DNA of 64,000 nucleotides from Cryptosporangium aurantiacum (GCF_900143005.1 NZ_FRCS01000010.1:186001-250000); one strand, 5' to 3'; positions 42,689-52,269 are shown, counted from the stretch's first letter. Program-made: numbers and translations. The notes: generated from the sequence alone by a model not told the origin.

Positions 42689-44107
42689 CTACCGGTAGTG
42701 ATCCGGTGACACGGGCGCGAGCCAGCGCAGCAGCGCACGGGCCGCCTGGAGGACCAGCGAGCGCTCGTACGTCAGCACGTAGTCGAAGCGGCGTTCGGAG
42801 TCCGGGCCGTCGTCGCCCAGATCGCGCGCCACCAGCGCACCGGAGAAGTGCGGACCGACCACTACCACGTTCCACTCGTTGCGGAGCGCGTCGTCGGCGC
42901 CCAGCACCGCACCGCGGACGCCGGGCGCGGGCTCGGGACCCACGTCTTCCCCCAGCGCGGCGACCAGCCCGGCCGACGTGGCGAGCCGCGCGTACCGCTG
43001 CCGCGTCGTCGCGGTCAGGTATCGGTCGTGCTGGAAGCACGCGAGGACAACCGGCGGCTCCTCGCTGTCGAGGCCCTTCGTCTCCAGGTACTGGCTGATC
43101 GCCAGCAGCGAGTCCTTCGACGCTCGCCGGGCCGGCCGGGCGGCCGACAGGAGCTCGAACGGCGTTCCGGTCGGCTCCGCGGCCACGCGGCGGTAGAGCC
43201 GCTCCGGCGGGAGCGACGGAGCGGCGTCGGTCGGGAGCGGGCCGGGGCGACCGGTCAGCCAGCCCTGCACGTACGACGCGCCCATCGTGCGCGCGGTCGC
43301 CAGGTGTGCCGAGGTCTCGACGCCCTCGGCGAGGATCGCGGCGCCGGACCGTTCCGCCTGCGCGATCACGCTGTTGACGACGCGGGCTGTCGCCAGGTCG
43401 TGCGGGTGGCGCAGGAGGTGCATGTCCAGCTTGATGACGTCGGGGTCGAGCAGCGGCATCAGCGCCAGCGACGCCGGGATCGCGCCGACGTCGTCCAACG
43501 CGATGCTGCAGCCGGCGGCACGCAGCGTCGAAGCAGCGGTGAGCAGGCCCGCCGGGTCGGCGGCGATCGACCGCTCGGTCATCTCGACGACGAGGTGCAG
43601 GCGGCGCTCGGCGTCCCGGATCGCGGGCAGCAGGTCGTCGGGGCACGGCGTGGCGGCAGCGAGCGGCTCGGCGTTGACGAACAGGGCGGTGGAGCGGTCG
43701 AGGCCGGCGGCGATCGCGGCACGGCCGATCCGGGCCCGGCACGCCCAGTCCAACTCGGTGAGCCGACCGACCTCGGTGGCGGCCGCGAACAGCGCATCGG
43801 CGGACTCCCACGGCGTGCTGGCCGGGCCGCGGCTCAGCGCCTCGTACCCGACCAGTGCCCGGTCGTCAGCCCGGACCAGCGGCTGGAACACCGGGAAGAT
43901 CGCCCGGGCGTCGATCACGTCGTGGATCGTCGGGAACCGGCTGGCCGCACGGTCGGCGCGGTTCGGACGGGCGGCGCCCACCGCTCCCTGCCGGGCCTGC
44001 GCGGCGATCGAACCGGGGCGTGGCACCACGCGGACCGCACCGTCGTCGCCGGCCAGCGCCTTGGCGGCGGGGCGGCGGGAGGGCGGTGAGGGGAGCGTAT
44101 CGGTCAC
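42689..44107 (-). CDS. EAL-domain c-di-GMP phosphodiesterase with C-terminal sensory domain
   Basis: A 472-residue protein. A disordered N-terminus (~60 residues) leads into an EAL domain (about 62-295). All catalytic positions are present: Glu89 in YEALSRG, Asn145 in LFVNAEP, Glu175 in VEMTERS, Asp205/Asp206 in ALDDVG, Lys227 in IKLDMH, Glu261 in LAEGVET and Gln281 in YVQGW. DDVG replaces the usual DDFG. It should hydrolyse c-di-GMP. Residues ~320-470 form a second domain with DICT-like pattern ([21 protein letters not shown]). GTG 44107 is used; the frame continues upstream antisense to lpd. Confidence 0.82.
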   Translation of the reverse strand: MTDTLPSPPSRRPAAKALAGDDGAVRVVPRPGSIAAQARQGAVGAARPNRADRAASRFPTIHDVIDARAIFPVFQPLVRADDRALVGYEALSRGPASTPWESADALFAAATEVGRLTELDWACRARIGRAAIAAGLDRSTALFVNAEPLAAATPCPDDLLPAIRDAERRLHLVVEMTERSIAADPAGLLTAASTLRAAGCSIALDDVGAIPASLALMPLLDPDVIKLDMHLLRHPHDLATARVVNSVIAQAERSGAAILAEGVETSAHLATARTMGASYVQGWLTGRPGPLPTDAAPSLPPERLYRRVAAEPTGTPFELLSAARPARRASKDSLLAISQYLETKGLDSEEPPVVLACFQHDRYLTATTRQRYARLATSAGLVAALGEDVGPEPAPGVRGAVLGADDALRNEWNVVVVGPHFSGALVARDLGDDGPDSERRFDYVLTYERSLVLQAARALLRWLAPVSPDHYR

Positions 44108-44224
44108 GCCGAGTTGATCGGTGGCGTGCGGTACGCGGAGAGTGGCGGTCGGTTGCAGTTGCGGTGCGAACCGTGCCTTGACCTGCCCGGTGCGTTCGCG
44201 GCGATCCGGCATAGGCTGGAAACC

Positions 44225-45625
44225 GTGAGCACACACTTCGATGTCGTGGTACTGGGCGCGGGCCCGGGTGGGTATGTCGCCGCGATCCGAGCCGCGCAGC
44301 TCGGCAAGAAGACGGCGATCATCGAGAAGCAGTATTGGGGTGGGGTGTGCCTCAACGTGGGCTGCATCCCGTCCAAGGCACTGCTGCGGAATGCCGAACT
44401 GGCCTACCTCTTCCAGAACGAGGCCAAGCAGTTCGGCATCAACGTCGACGGCACGGTCTCGTTCGACTACAAGGCCGCCTACGACCGCAGCCGCAAGGTC
44501 GCCGACGGTCGCGTCAAGGGCGTCCACTTCCTGATGAAGAAGAACAAGATCCAGCAGTTCCACGGCTGGGGGACGTTCACCGACCCGCACACGATCGAGG
44601 TCGCGCTCAACGACGGCGGCAGCGAGACCGTCACGTTCGACAACGTGATCATCGCGTCCGGCGCCACCACCCGGCTGCTGCCGGGCACTCAGCTGTCCGA
44701 GCGGGTCGTCACGTACGAGGAGCAGATCCTCACCGACAACCTGCCGGACAGCATCGTCATCGCCGGTGCGGGCGCGATCGGCGTCGAGTTCGCCTACGTG
44801 ATGCGTAACTACGGCGTCGACGTGACGATCGTCGAGTTCCTCGACCGGCTGGTGCCGCTGGAGGACGTCGAGGTCTCCACCGAGCTCGCGAAGCGCTACA
44901 AGAAGCTCGGAATCAAGGTGCTCACCTCGACCCGGGTGGAGTCCATCGACGACTCGGGTCCCTCCGTGAAGGTGACGGTGACCAAGGACGGCCAGCAGCA
45001 GGTGCTGGAGACCGACAAGGTCCTGCAGGCGATCGGGTTCGCGCCGCGGACCGAGGGATTCGGCCTGGACAAGCTCGGTGTCGCGCTGACCGACCGCGGC
45101 GCGATCGACATCGACGAGTTCTGCCGGACGAACGTCCCGCACGTCTTCGCGATCGGCGACGGCACCGCCAAGCTGATGCTGGCGCACGCGGCCGAGGCGA
45201 TGGGCATCATCGCGGCCGAGACGATCGCCGGCGCCGAGACGATGTCGTTGGACTACGTGATGATCCCGCGGGCCACGTACTGCCAGCCGCAGATCGCCAG
45301 CTTCGGGTACACCGAGGCGCAGGCGCGCGAGAAGGGCTACGACGTCCAGGTCGCGAAGTTCCCGTTCACCGCGAACGCGAAGGCGCACGGCCTGGGCGAC
45401 CCGGGCGGCTTCGTCAAGATCCTGTCCGACGCCAAGTACGGCGAGCTGCTCGGCGCGCACATGATCGGCCCGGACGTCACCGAGCTGCTGCCGGAGCTGA
45501 CGCTGGCGCAGCAGTGGGACCTGACCGTGCACGAGGTCGGTCGGAACGTCCACGCGCACCCGACGCTGTCCGAGGCGGTCAAGGAGGCCATCCACGGCCT
45601 CGCCGGCCACATGATCAACTTCTGA
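44225..45625 (+). CDS. lpdA: Dihydrolipoyl dehydrogenase
   Basis: The FAD-dependent E3 component of 2-oxoacid dehydrogenase complexes and glycine cleavage, 466 residues. The FAD motif is [14 protein letters not shown]; the redox-active disulfide is [10 protein letters not shown] (Cys42, Cys47); the NAD-binding motif is [15 protein letters not shown]; and the catalytic base pair is His445-Glu450 in HAHPTLSEA. Everything needed for activity is present. GTG 44225 is followed directly by the first strand. It stands alone, transcribed divergently from the EAL gene. Confidence 0.95.
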   Translation: MSTHFDVVVLGAGPGGYVAAIRAAQLGKKTAIIEKQYWGGVCLNVGCIPSKALLRNAELAYLFQNEAKQFGINVDGTVSFDYKAAYDRSRKVADGRVKGVHFLMKKNKIQQFHGWGTFTDPHTIEVALNDGGSETVTFDNVIIASGATTRLLPGTQLSERVVTYEEQILTDNLPDSIVIAGAGAIGVEFAYVMRNYGVDVTIVEFLDRLVPLEDVEVSTELAKRYKKLGIKVLTSTRVESIDDSGPSVKVTVTKDGQQQVLETDKVLQAIGFAPRTEGFGLDKLGVALTDRGAIDIDEFCRTNVPHVFAIGDGTAKLMLAHAAEAMGIIAAETIAGAETMSLDYVMIPRATYCQPQIASFGYTEAQAREKGYDVQVAKFPFTANAKAHGLGDPGGFVKILSDAKYGELLGAHMIGPDVTELLPELTLAQQWDLTVHEVGRNVHAHPTLSEAVKEAIHGLAGHMINF

Positions 45626-45681
45626 CGTCGTTGGGCCTCCCGGCCGGCGGTTGCGCCGGTCGGGGGACCAGCGGAGGTGGC

Positions 45682-46398
45682 ATGACCTGGCGCACCAGCT
45701 ACCGGCACGTAGACCTGAACCCCGACCAGCGCCCGACCGGGCTCTGGGACGCCGGGCGCGGACCGGACGCGTACTTCGCCCGGCAGGCGGCGGGCGTCAC
45801 CGCGCTGTACACGCACTTGCTCGGCGCCGCGACGCCGGTACCGGCCAACACCACGAAGATCGCCGTGTGCGCCTACGTGTCGGACACCCCCGACTCCACA
45901 CCGCACTTCGGGGAGGCGCGCCGCAACGGCTGGGAAAGCACGTCCAAGGCCATGGATCCGGCGATCCCGGCGTTACCCCCCGATCAGCGGCCGGCGGCCT
46001 ACCTCGCCTGGCTGCAGCCGATCCTGCTCGGCCTCGCGGCGACGCGCGGAGTGCCTGCCACCGGTTTCGAGGAGACATTCGAGGCCTGCCGGTCGGCCGG
46101 ATACCTCCTGAAGTGGGACGGCCCGGCGCGGAGCAACCCGGACCGGTCGTTGCGCGCGGTGCCGCACTACTGGTTCGACGCGGACGGTGACGCGTGGCTG
46201 CGGGTCACGGTGTCGGACCGCAGGCGGACGGTGGTTGCGGAGGGCGGTCCCTGGCCTGCGCACCCGAGCGTGCAGGAGTGGCGGTTCACTGCGAAGGCGC
46301 TCACCTGGCTGACGCCCATCGAGGTCCGCGCGCACGCCTATCGGCAGCCCTACGCGAGCGCCTGGCGAGTGCCGGCAAGCCACACCGTCGTCTGTTAG
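45682..46398 (+). CDS. Hypothetical protein
   Basis: A 238-residue protein of unknown family. It starts MTWRTSYRHVDLNPDQRPTG and contains LPPDQRPAAYLAWLQPILLGL, a helical middle, and strands near the end (HYWFDADGDAWLRVTVSDRR, EWRFTAKALTWLTP). No signal peptide or membrane segment. ATG 45682 has GGAGGTGG ahead. It follows lpdA by 56 bp on the same strand and could be co-transcribed. Confidence 0.65.
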   Translation: MTWRTSYRHVDLNPDQRPTGLWDAGRGPDAYFARQAAGVTALYTHLLGAATPVPANTTKIAVCAYVSDTPDSTPHFGEARRNGWESTSKAMDPAIPALPPDQRPAAYLAWLQPILLGLAATRGVPATGFEETFEACRSAGYLLKWDGPARSNPDRSLRAVPHYWFDADGDAWLRVTVSDRRRTVVAEGGPWPAHPSVQEWRFTAKALTWLTPIEVRAHAYRQPYASAWRVPASHTVVC

Positions 46399-46489
46399 GC
46401 CGACGACGTTCGGGGCGCGAGCGGGCTCACGTGTCAGCGAGCCGTCAGATCTGCTGTCCAACGAATCGTCGGCCCATACCTTAATTCGC

Positions 46490-47149
46490 ATGGGAATCTT
46501 TTCTGCGTTCAAGCAAGCGGCCGACGGTTTCAAGCAGCTGACCGGAGGCGTTGATGACGAACTGATCCGGACCGGCAGACCGGCCCGCGGCCTCATCCTC
46601 GACGTCCAGCTCACCGGCACCACCGTCCAGATGGGTGGGCCGCCGGAGCGGGTCTGCGTCTTCACGCTCGAGGTCACGCTCGACGACACTCAGTCCTACC
46701 AGGCGGTCGCGCGCCAGCGCATCGCCGAGCACGTGCTGCCGCGCCTCCAGCCGGGCCAGACGTTCGTCGCCGTGCGGGTCGACCCCGCCGACCCGAACCG
46801 GGTCGCGATCGACTGGGCCAGCGAGCCCCCGGTGGTCCGGGCCACGCCGAAGGCCGGCGTCCCGACCGCGGCCGAACTGCTGGCCACCGGCCTTCCGTGC
46901 GAGGCCGTGGTCATCCAGAGCGCGCCGCTGGGCATGCGGAACCCGGCCGGCATCGACCTGCACGCGTTCGTGCTCACGATCCTGCGACCGGGCGTCGCGC
47001 CGTACCAGATCCAGGTCGGCAACCCGGTCCCGACGCACGCGGTGCCGCTGGTCTACCCCGGCTCGCGGCTGCAGGCCAAGGTCTCCGCGTCCGAGCCGAA
47101 CGCGGTCGCGATCGACTGGGACAGCTCGGTCGCAGCCGCTCAGCGCTAA
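46490..47149 (+). CDS. Hypothetical protein with internal tandem domain duplication
   Basis: A 219-residue protein. After a ~30-residue N-terminus it has two similar halves: RPARGLILDVQLTGTTVQMG ... NRVAIDWASE and GLPCEAVVIQSAPLGMRNPAG ... NAVAIDWDSS. Each half ends in the same (V)AIDW signature. The halves appear to be a duplicated beta-rich domain. No enzyme family recognised. ATG 46490 is the start. The MFS transporter gene follows by about 90 bp on the same strand. Confidence 0.65.
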   Translation: MGIFSAFKQAADGFKQLTGGVDDELIRTGRPARGLILDVQLTGTTVQMGGPPERVCVFTLEVTLDDTQSYQAVARQRIAEHVLPRLQPGQTFVAVRVDPADPNRVAIDWASEPPVVRATPKAGVPTAAELLATGLPCEAVVIQSAPLGMRNPAGIDLHAFVLTILRPGVAPYQIQVGNPVPTHAVPLVYPGSRLQAKVSASEPNAVAIDWDSSVAAAQR

Positions 47150-47238
47150 CGCGTTTCGCCCAGTGGAACGGCGACGTTTCCGGGCCGGGCGGCGGGGCAG
47201 GGGTGCGGGGAAGTCCCCGCACCGCCCAGGAGGCCCCC

Positions 47239-48576
47239 GTGGCGCTCACCAGGCTCGACCGCGTCGCCCGCACCGTTCTGTCCCTGTGCTGGGTCGTCGT
47301 CCTGCTCGAAGGCTTCGACCTCTTCGTCTACAGCACGGTGATCCCGGAACTCCTCGACGACCCCGAGTGGCAACTCACGGCCTCCGAGGCCGGTCGGATC
47401 GGCAGCTACGCCACGTTCGGCATGCTGATCGGCTCGTTGACGATCGGCACCGTCACCGACTGGATCGGACGCCGCAAGGCGATCATCGGTTGCGCGACCT
47501 GGTTCTCGGTGCTGATGGCGGTCTGCGCGGTCGCACCGAACCCCGCGGTCTTCGGGTTCGGCCGGTTCCTCGCGGGCCTGGGCCTCGGCGGTCTGATCCC
47601 GACCGCGATGCCGCTGGTCATGGAGTACATCGGCGAGCATCGCCGGGGCGCGGGAGCCACCTGGATGATGACCGGCTATCACGTCGGTGGTCTAGTGGTG
47701 GCCGCGCTCGCGATCGCGGTGCTGCCCGCGTTCGGCTGGCGCGCGATGTTCTGGGCCGGTGCGCTCCCGATCGTCGTCATGCTCCCGCTGCTCTGGCGGT
47801 ACCTGCCGGAGTCGGTCGACTTCCTGCTGGCCCGCGGACGGACGGCTGAGGCCGAGGCGGTCGCCCGCCGTCACCACGTCGATTTGGACGCCGCCCGAGC
47901 GCGAGTCGGCGATGACGTGCACACCGAGGACAAGTCCGCGGGCATCCGCACCATCTTCGGGCACGGATACCTGGCCTCGACACTGTTGTTCTTCGTCGCG
48001 TCGTTCTGCGGGCTGCTCCTCGTCTACGGGTTCGGAACGTGGCTACCCGAGCTCATGCGCGACTCCGGCTACGGCCTCGGGTCGGCGCTCTCGTTCCTGG
48101 TCGTGACCAACATCGGCGCGGTGGCCGGGCTGCTGCTGACCGGCCCGCTCGCCGACCGGCTCGGGACCAAACGAGCGTCGGCGATCTGGTTCCTCACCGG
48201 GGCGGTGTTCGTCGGGCTGATCAGCATCCGGATGCCGTCGGCGTTGATCTACCTGGCGGCGGCGCTGGCCGGCTTCTTCCTGTTCACCGCTCAGGTCGTG
48301 CTGTACGCGCACGTCGGCTACCACTACCCGACCGCGACGCACGCGACCGCGCTCGGCTGGATCGCCGGTGTCGGACGGATCGGCTCGGTGGTCGGCCCGA
48401 CGCTGGGCGGCGTCTTGCTCGACGCCGACGCCGGCGTGTGGAGCTTCTACGTGTTCGCGCTGGCGGGACTGGTCGGGGCGGTGGCGATGTGGCTCGCGCC
48501 GCGGTCGCCGTTGGAGGCACCACCCCGGGCACGCTGGTCACCTCGCGGACGCGCTGGTTCGCCGAAACCCGCGTGA
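47239..48576 (+). CDS. MFS transporter, aromatic acid:H+ symporter (AAHS)-type
   Basis: A 445-residue twelve-helix MFS permease. It has VVVLLEGFDLFVYSTVIPEL in helix 1, the MFS signature TDWIGRRKAIIG after helix 2, GLGLGGLIPTAMPLVMEYIGEHRRG in the family-specific loop and ADRLGTKRASAIW in the second half. The GFDLF and signature loop are typical of the AAHS family, which imports aromatic acids with protons. GTG 47239 has AGGAGGC ahead. The substrate remains to be shown. Confidence 0.85.
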   Translation: MALTRLDRVARTVLSLCWVVVLLEGFDLFVYSTVIPELLDDPEWQLTASEAGRIGSYATFGMLIGSLTIGTVTDWIGRRKAIIGCATWFSVLMAVCAVAPNPAVFGFGRFLAGLGLGGLIPTAMPLVMEYIGEHRRGAGATWMMTGYHVGGLVVAALAIAVLPAFGWRAMFWAGALPIVVMLPLLWRYLPESVDFLLARGRTAEAEAVARRHHVDLDAARARVGDDVHTEDKSAGIRTIFGHGYLASTLLFFVASFCGLLLVYGFGTWLPELMRDSGYGLGSALSFLVVTNIGAVAGLLLTGPLADRLGTKRASAIWFLTGAVFVGLISIRMPSALIYLAAALAGFFLFTAQVVLYAHVGYHYPTATHATALGWIAGVGRIGSVVGPTLGGVLLDADAGVWSFYVFALAGLVGAVAMWLAPRSPLEAPPRARWSPRGRAGSPKPA

Positions 48577-48615
48577 TCGGACGGCGACGAGGGTGTTGCG
48601 GATCGTCGACATCAC

Positions 48616-48646
48616 TTGACCTCAACGAAGGTTGAGGTTGCAGGCT
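48616..48646 (+). promoter_or_regulatory. MerR-type (SoxR-like) promoter/operator
   Basis: TTGACC (48616-48621) and CAGGCT (48641-48646) are separated by 19 bp. The spacer holds the inverted repeat CCTCAAC-GAAG-GTTGAGG (48620-48637). It resembles the MerR/SoxR box that drives quinone-reductase genes. The start codon follows at 48654, so the transcript is likely leaderless. Confidence 0.8.
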
Positions 48647-48653
48647 GGCGCGC

Positions 48654-49619
48654 ATGCGAGCGATCTGGTTGACAGAGTTCGGTGACCCGTCGGTACTCGT
48701 GCCGGGTGGAGCGCCTGATCCGGAGCCGGGCGCAGGTCAGGTCCGGGTGGACGTCGAGGTGGCCAGCATCTCGTTCGTCGAGACGCAGATCCGCGCCGGA
48801 CGCCCCGGGCCGTTTCCGCTGCCCGACCCCCCGTTCGTGCCGGGCAACGGCGTCGGCGGTGTGGTCGCAGCGGTCGGCCCCGACGTTGATCCGGCCCTGC
48901 TCGGCCGGCGGGTGTTCAGCACGACCGGCGGGTTCGGCGGCTACGCGGAGAAGGCGGCGGTCGCGGTCACCGACGTCGTCGAGATCCCGGACGTGCTCTC
49001 GACCGCCGACGCGGTAGCGCTGGCCACCGACGGGCGGACCGCGGTCGGGCTGTTCCGGCTAGCCGCACCGAAGGCTGGTGAAACCGTGCTGGTCGAGGGG
49101 GCGGCCGGTGGTCTCGGCTCGATGCTGGTCCAGCTGGCGCTCGGTGCGGGCGCCCGGGTGATCGGTGCCGTCGGCAGCGACCAGAAGCGCGACGTCGTCC
49201 GCAAAGCCGGAGCAGAAGCCGTGGACTACCGGCAGCCGGACTGGGCGGATCAGGTCCGCAAGCTGGTTGACGGCGAAGCCGTAGACGTGGTGTTCGACGG
49301 GGTCGGTGGGGAGATCGGCGCCACCGCACGGGGCCTCGTGCGTACCGGCAGCCGGTTCGTGGTGCACGGCGCCGCGGGTGGGCCGATGACCGATCCCGCG
49401 TCGGTCGCCGCCACCGGTGCGACCGTGGTCACGCTCTGGGACATCCAGAAGAAGCTCGGCTTGAGCGTGCCGCAGTTGGCGGCCGCGTCGCTGGCGGAGG
49501 GGGCCGCCGGGCGGCTGAAGGCCGTGATCGGGCAGGTGTTCCCGCTGGAACGGGCGGCCGACGCGCACGCCGCGATCGGGGCACGGACGACGGTCGGGAA
49601 GACCCTGCTCCTGGTGTGA
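48654..49619 (+). CDS. NADPH:quinone reductase-like zinc-binding dehydrogenase
   Basis: A 321-residue medium-chain dehydrogenase of the quinone-oxidoreductase type. The N-terminal GroES-like part reads MRAIWLTEFGDPSVLVPGG, and the Rossmann part has ETVLVEGAAGGLGSMLVQLAL, with VGSDQKRDVVRKAGAEAVDY. No structural zinc ligands are obvious, so it is probably zinc-free and NADPH-dependent. It sits behind a MerR-type promoter that ends 8 bp upstream, which suggests induction by redox or electrophile stress. Its stop overlaps the first possible purB start. Confidence 0.85.
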   Translation: MRAIWLTEFGDPSVLVPGGAPDPEPGAGQVRVDVEVASISFVETQIRAGRPGPFPLPDPPFVPGNGVGGVVAAVGPDVDPALLGRRVFSTTGGFGGYAEKAAVAVTDVVEIPDVLSTADAVALATDGRTAVGLFRLAAPKAGETVLVEGAAGGLGSMLVQLALGAGARVIGAVGSDQKRDVVRKAGAEAVDYRQPDWADQVRKLVDGEAVDVVFDGVGGEIGATARGLVRTGSRFVVHGAAGGPMTDPASVAATGATVVTLWDIQKKLGLSVPQLAAASLAEGAAGRLKAVIGQVFPLERAADAHAAIGARTTVGKTLLLV

Positions 49620-49633
49620 GCGAAGATAGGGAC

Positions 49634-51052
49634 GTGATCCCGAACGTACTCGCCGCCCGATACGCCTCGACCGAGCTGACCAAGCTCTGGTCTCCCGAGC
49701 ACAAGATCGTGCTCGAGCGCCAGCTGTGGATCGCCGTGTTGCGGGCCCAGCGCGAGCTCGGCGTCCCGGTGCCCGACAGCGTCGTCGAGGCGTACGAGGC
49801 GGTCGTGCACGACGTCGACCTGGAGTCGATCGCCGCGCGCGAACGCGTCACCCGGCACGACGTAAAGGCGCGGATCGAGGAGTTCTCGGCGCTCGCCGGG
49901 CACGAGCACATTCACAAGGGCATGACGTCCCGCGACCTGACCGAGAACGTGGAGCAGCTCCAGGTCCGTGCGTCGCTGGAGCTGATCCGCGATCGGGTCG
50001 TCACCTCGCTGGTGCGGCTGGCGGCGCGGGCGGTGGAGTTCGACGCGCTGGTGCTCACCGGCCGGTCGCACAACGTGCCGGCGCAGGCGACGCTGCTCGG
50101 CAAGCGATTCGCCTCCGCGGCGGAGGAGCAGCTGCTGGCCTACGAGCGGATCTCCGAGCTGCTCGCGCGGTACCCGCTGCGCGGCATCAAGGGCCCGGTG
50201 GGCACCGCGGCCGACCAGCTCGACCTGCTAGGCGGTGACCCGGTGAAGCTCGCGGCGCTGGAGGACGCCGTCGCGCGCCACCTCGGGTTCCACCGGACCT
50301 TCACCAGCGTCGGCCAGGTGTATCCGCGGTCGCTCGACTACGACGCGCTGTCCACGCTGGTCGTCGCGGCGGCCGGGCCGTCGAGCCTGGCGACGACGAT
50401 CCGGTTGATGGCCGGTCAGGAACTGGTCACCGAGGGGTTCAAGGCCGGGCAGGTCGGTTCCTCGGCGATGCCGCACAAAATGAACACCCGGTCGTGCGAG
50501 CGCGTGAACGGCCTGGCGGTGATCCTGCGCGGGTACGCGTCGATGACCGGTGAGCTGGCAGGCAACCAGTGGAACGAGGGCGACGTCTTCTGCAGCGTCG
50601 TCCGCCGGGTCGCGCTGCCGGATGCGTTCTTCGCCGCGGACGGCCTGTTCCAGACGTTCCTCACCGTGCTGACCGAGTTCGGGGCGTACCCGGCTGTCGT
50701 GCAGCGTGAACTCGACCGGTACCTGCCGTTCCTGGCGACGACGAAGGTGCTGGTCGCGGCCGTGCAGCGGGGTGTGGGCCGGGAGGTCGCGCACGAGGCG
50801 ATCAAGGAGCACGCGGTCGCGGTGGCGCTGGAGATGCGCGAGAAGGGGATCGAGCGCAACGACTTGCTCGACCGGTTGGCGTCGGACGAGCGGCTCCGGC
50901 TGGACGCCGCATCGGTGCGTGCGCTGGTCGCGGATCCGGCGGCGTTCACCGGGGCGGCGTCGGCGCAGGTCACCGAGGTGGCGCGGCGGGTCGCCGAGGT
51001 CGCGGCGCGGCACCCGGCAGCCGCGGCCTACACCCCGGGCGAGATCTTGTAG
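49634..51052 (+). CDS. purB: Adenylosuccinate lyase
   Basis: Catalyses two steps of purine synthesis: SAICAR to AICAR plus fumarate, and adenylosuccinate to AMP plus fumarate. The 472-residue protein has IPNVLAARYAST at the start, TSRDLTENVEQLQ, TGRSHNVPAQ and the family signature SSAMPHKMNTRSCERV (residues ~275-290), with conserved His and Ser catalytic regions present. GTG 49634 with AGGG ahead is preferred; GTG 49616 overlaps the quinone-reductase stop. It is linked in function to purSQL at 58.5-61.6 kb. Confidence 0.93.
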   Translation: MIPNVLAARYASTELTKLWSPEHKIVLERQLWIAVLRAQRELGVPVPDSVVEAYEAVVHDVDLESIAARERVTRHDVKARIEEFSALAGHEHIHKGMTSRDLTENVEQLQVRASLELIRDRVVTSLVRLAARAVEFDALVLTGRSHNVPAQATLLGKRFASAAEEQLLAYERISELLARYPLRGIKGPVGTAADQLDLLGGDPVKLAALEDAVARHLGFHRTFTSVGQVYPRSLDYDALSTLVVAAAGPSSLATTIRLMAGQELVTEGFKAGQVGSSAMPHKMNTRSCERVNGLAVILRGYASMTGELAGNQWNEGDVFCSVVRRVALPDAFFAADGLFQTFLTVLTEFGAYPAVVQRELDRYLPFLATTKVLVAAVQRGVGREVAHEAIKEHAVAVALEMREKGIERNDLLDRLASDERLRLDAASVRALVADPAAFTGAASAQVTEVARRVAEVAARHPAAAAYTPGEIL

Positions 51053-51063
51053 GGACGAGTTCA

Positions 51064-51291
51064 GTGGACAAGCGGAGGGAGGCGGAACGTCTCGCCGCGG
51101 TTGAATTTCTCGGTGATCGCCTGTTCCGGGCCTATGGGGTTGACGAGGAGCGGATCGGGGCCATTCGTCGGTGGGCGGTGGCGTGGCGGGACGACATCGG
51201 CGTGCGGTGGGCGTCCGATCCTGCGGGGAAGGGCGACGAGCCGCCACGCTTCGACTGGGACCGGTACCTCGACGAGCGGCGCCGACGCTAA
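51064..51291 (+). CDS. Small hypothetical protein downstream of purB
   Basis: A 75-residue, charged and probably helical protein: MDKRREAERLAAVEFLGDRL, YGVDEERIGAIRRWAVAWRDD, PPRFDWDRYLDERRRR. No family is recognised. GTG 51064 lies 11 bp after the purB stop, so it is probably co-transcribed. Its end overlaps the convergent small gene by 4 bp. Confidence 0.55.
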   Translation: MDKRREAERLAAVEFLGDRLFRAYGVDEERIGAIRRWAVAWRDDIGVRWASDPAGKGDEPPRFDWDRYLDERRRR

Positions 51292-51503
51292 GAGGCGGCA
51301 GCGCGCTCCAGCGCCCAGCGCATGCGCGGCACCGCGGTCTCCGGGTGCTCGCCGAACTCGGCAGCCAGACGCTGTGCGCACCCGGCAGGCCCGAACATCT
51401 CCAGGCTCGTTTCGATCGCGGCACGGAGCTGGGCGGTGCTGCACTTCTCGGACGGCTGGAGTGCGCTGACGAAGAGTGCCTCGGCCCTCACGGTGAGAGT
51501 CAT
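51288..51503 (-). CDS. Small conserved-type actinobacterial protein
   Basis: A 71-residue protein: MTLTVRAEALFVSALQPSEK, QLRAAIETSLEMFGPAGCAQRLAAEFGEHPE, TAVPRMRWALERAA. This composition is typical of a small conserved actinomycete protein of unknown function. ATG 51503 has AGGGGG ahead. It follows the 66-residue Cys protein on the same strand. Confidence 0.6.
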   Translation of the reverse strand: MTLTVRAEALFVSALQPSEKCSTAQLRAAIETSLEMFGPAGCAQRLAAEFGEHPETAVPRMRWALERAAAS

Positions 51504-51613
51504 GATGTTCCCCCTACGGACGTCGCCTTCCCCGAGGCGATATCGCAACCATCCGGCGGGGTAGGAGCGTCTACGGTCGCAGGCCGGTTGCAACTCGGGT
51601 GCTGCCGCAGGGA

Positions 51614-51814
51614 TCAGACCCCGGAGGGTGGCGGACCGTCGGTCGCAGCGCGCATCATCTCGACGCCGGTGCGGTACGCCGTGCACTCCCAGTTCGTGTG
51701 GCAGACCGGGCATTCCGAGGAGCCGTCGAGCGGGAGATGCGCCGCGCGTAACTCGTAGCCAGCGAGCCAGAGCTCCGCGTCACTCGCATCGGTCGGGGGA
51801 TGGGGCAGGCTCAC
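51614..51814 (-). CDS. Small Cys-motif protein
   Basis: A 66-residue protein: ELWLAGYELRAAHLPLDGSS, ECPVCHTNWECTAYRTGVEMM. The CxxC...C cluster may bind zinc. GTG 51814 starts it. It precedes the 71-residue gene on the same strand by ~110 bp, and the two are probably a unit. Function unknown. Confidence 0.55.
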   Translation of the reverse strand: MSLPHPPTDASDAELWLAGYELRAAHLPLDGSSECPVCHTNWECTAYRTGVEMMRAATDGPPPSGV

Positions 51815-52269
51815 CCGAACATCCGGGGGCCGCTCGAAGGGCTGGGCGGACGTGGGCCTGCGGGCCGCGGGCGTCCCGGTCTCGGCCTAGTGATGCTGTC
51901 GCCATGGGGACGCGATTGGGTGCCTTCTCTGGCTCTCCACAACGTCGTGCCGTGAGCTGCCGGGGTGAAGCAAACCCGTGCCATGCGCCCTCCGATCGCC
52001 TTCACCGTGGACGTCGACCGGCCTGCGTGGTGTGAGCGGCGGGGAGTCCGACGGTGACGGACTGTTGGGGGCCGCGCGACATCGTCGGCGCCCGGCGCCC
52101 AACCCCGAGGATGCCGGTTATCGCTGTTAAACTTCAAGAAATTGTGAGAAATAATCTTGAGTAAGCCCGTTCGGGGTTGGGATTTTCTCCGCGTTTAGCA
52201 ACCATCTGAGTCCTCAGTGCTGTGCCGCACGGTGCTGGGTAGTTCACTGTGGACCCGGGGGGATTAGTC
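51815..52269. other. Non-coding region with an AT-rich patch
   Basis: No convincing gene is seen in these ~455 bp. The left half is GC-rich and has only unsupported open frames. A clearly AT-rich stretch at about 52,120-52,200 (TTAAACTTCAAGAAATTGTG, then AGAAATAATCTTGAG) stands out from the rest of the window and probably holds the promoter of the genes to the right. Confidence 0.5.

Noticed and set aside
42689-45610. A single 973-residue protein containing the EAL domain
   Set aside because: Only the part from GTG 44107 leftwards is protein-like; the upstream ~500 codons are antisense to lpdA.
51811-52137. 108-codon minus-strand frame in the gap before the XRE module
   Set aside because: Pro/Arg/His-rich with no family resemblance or start signal; treated as non-coding.
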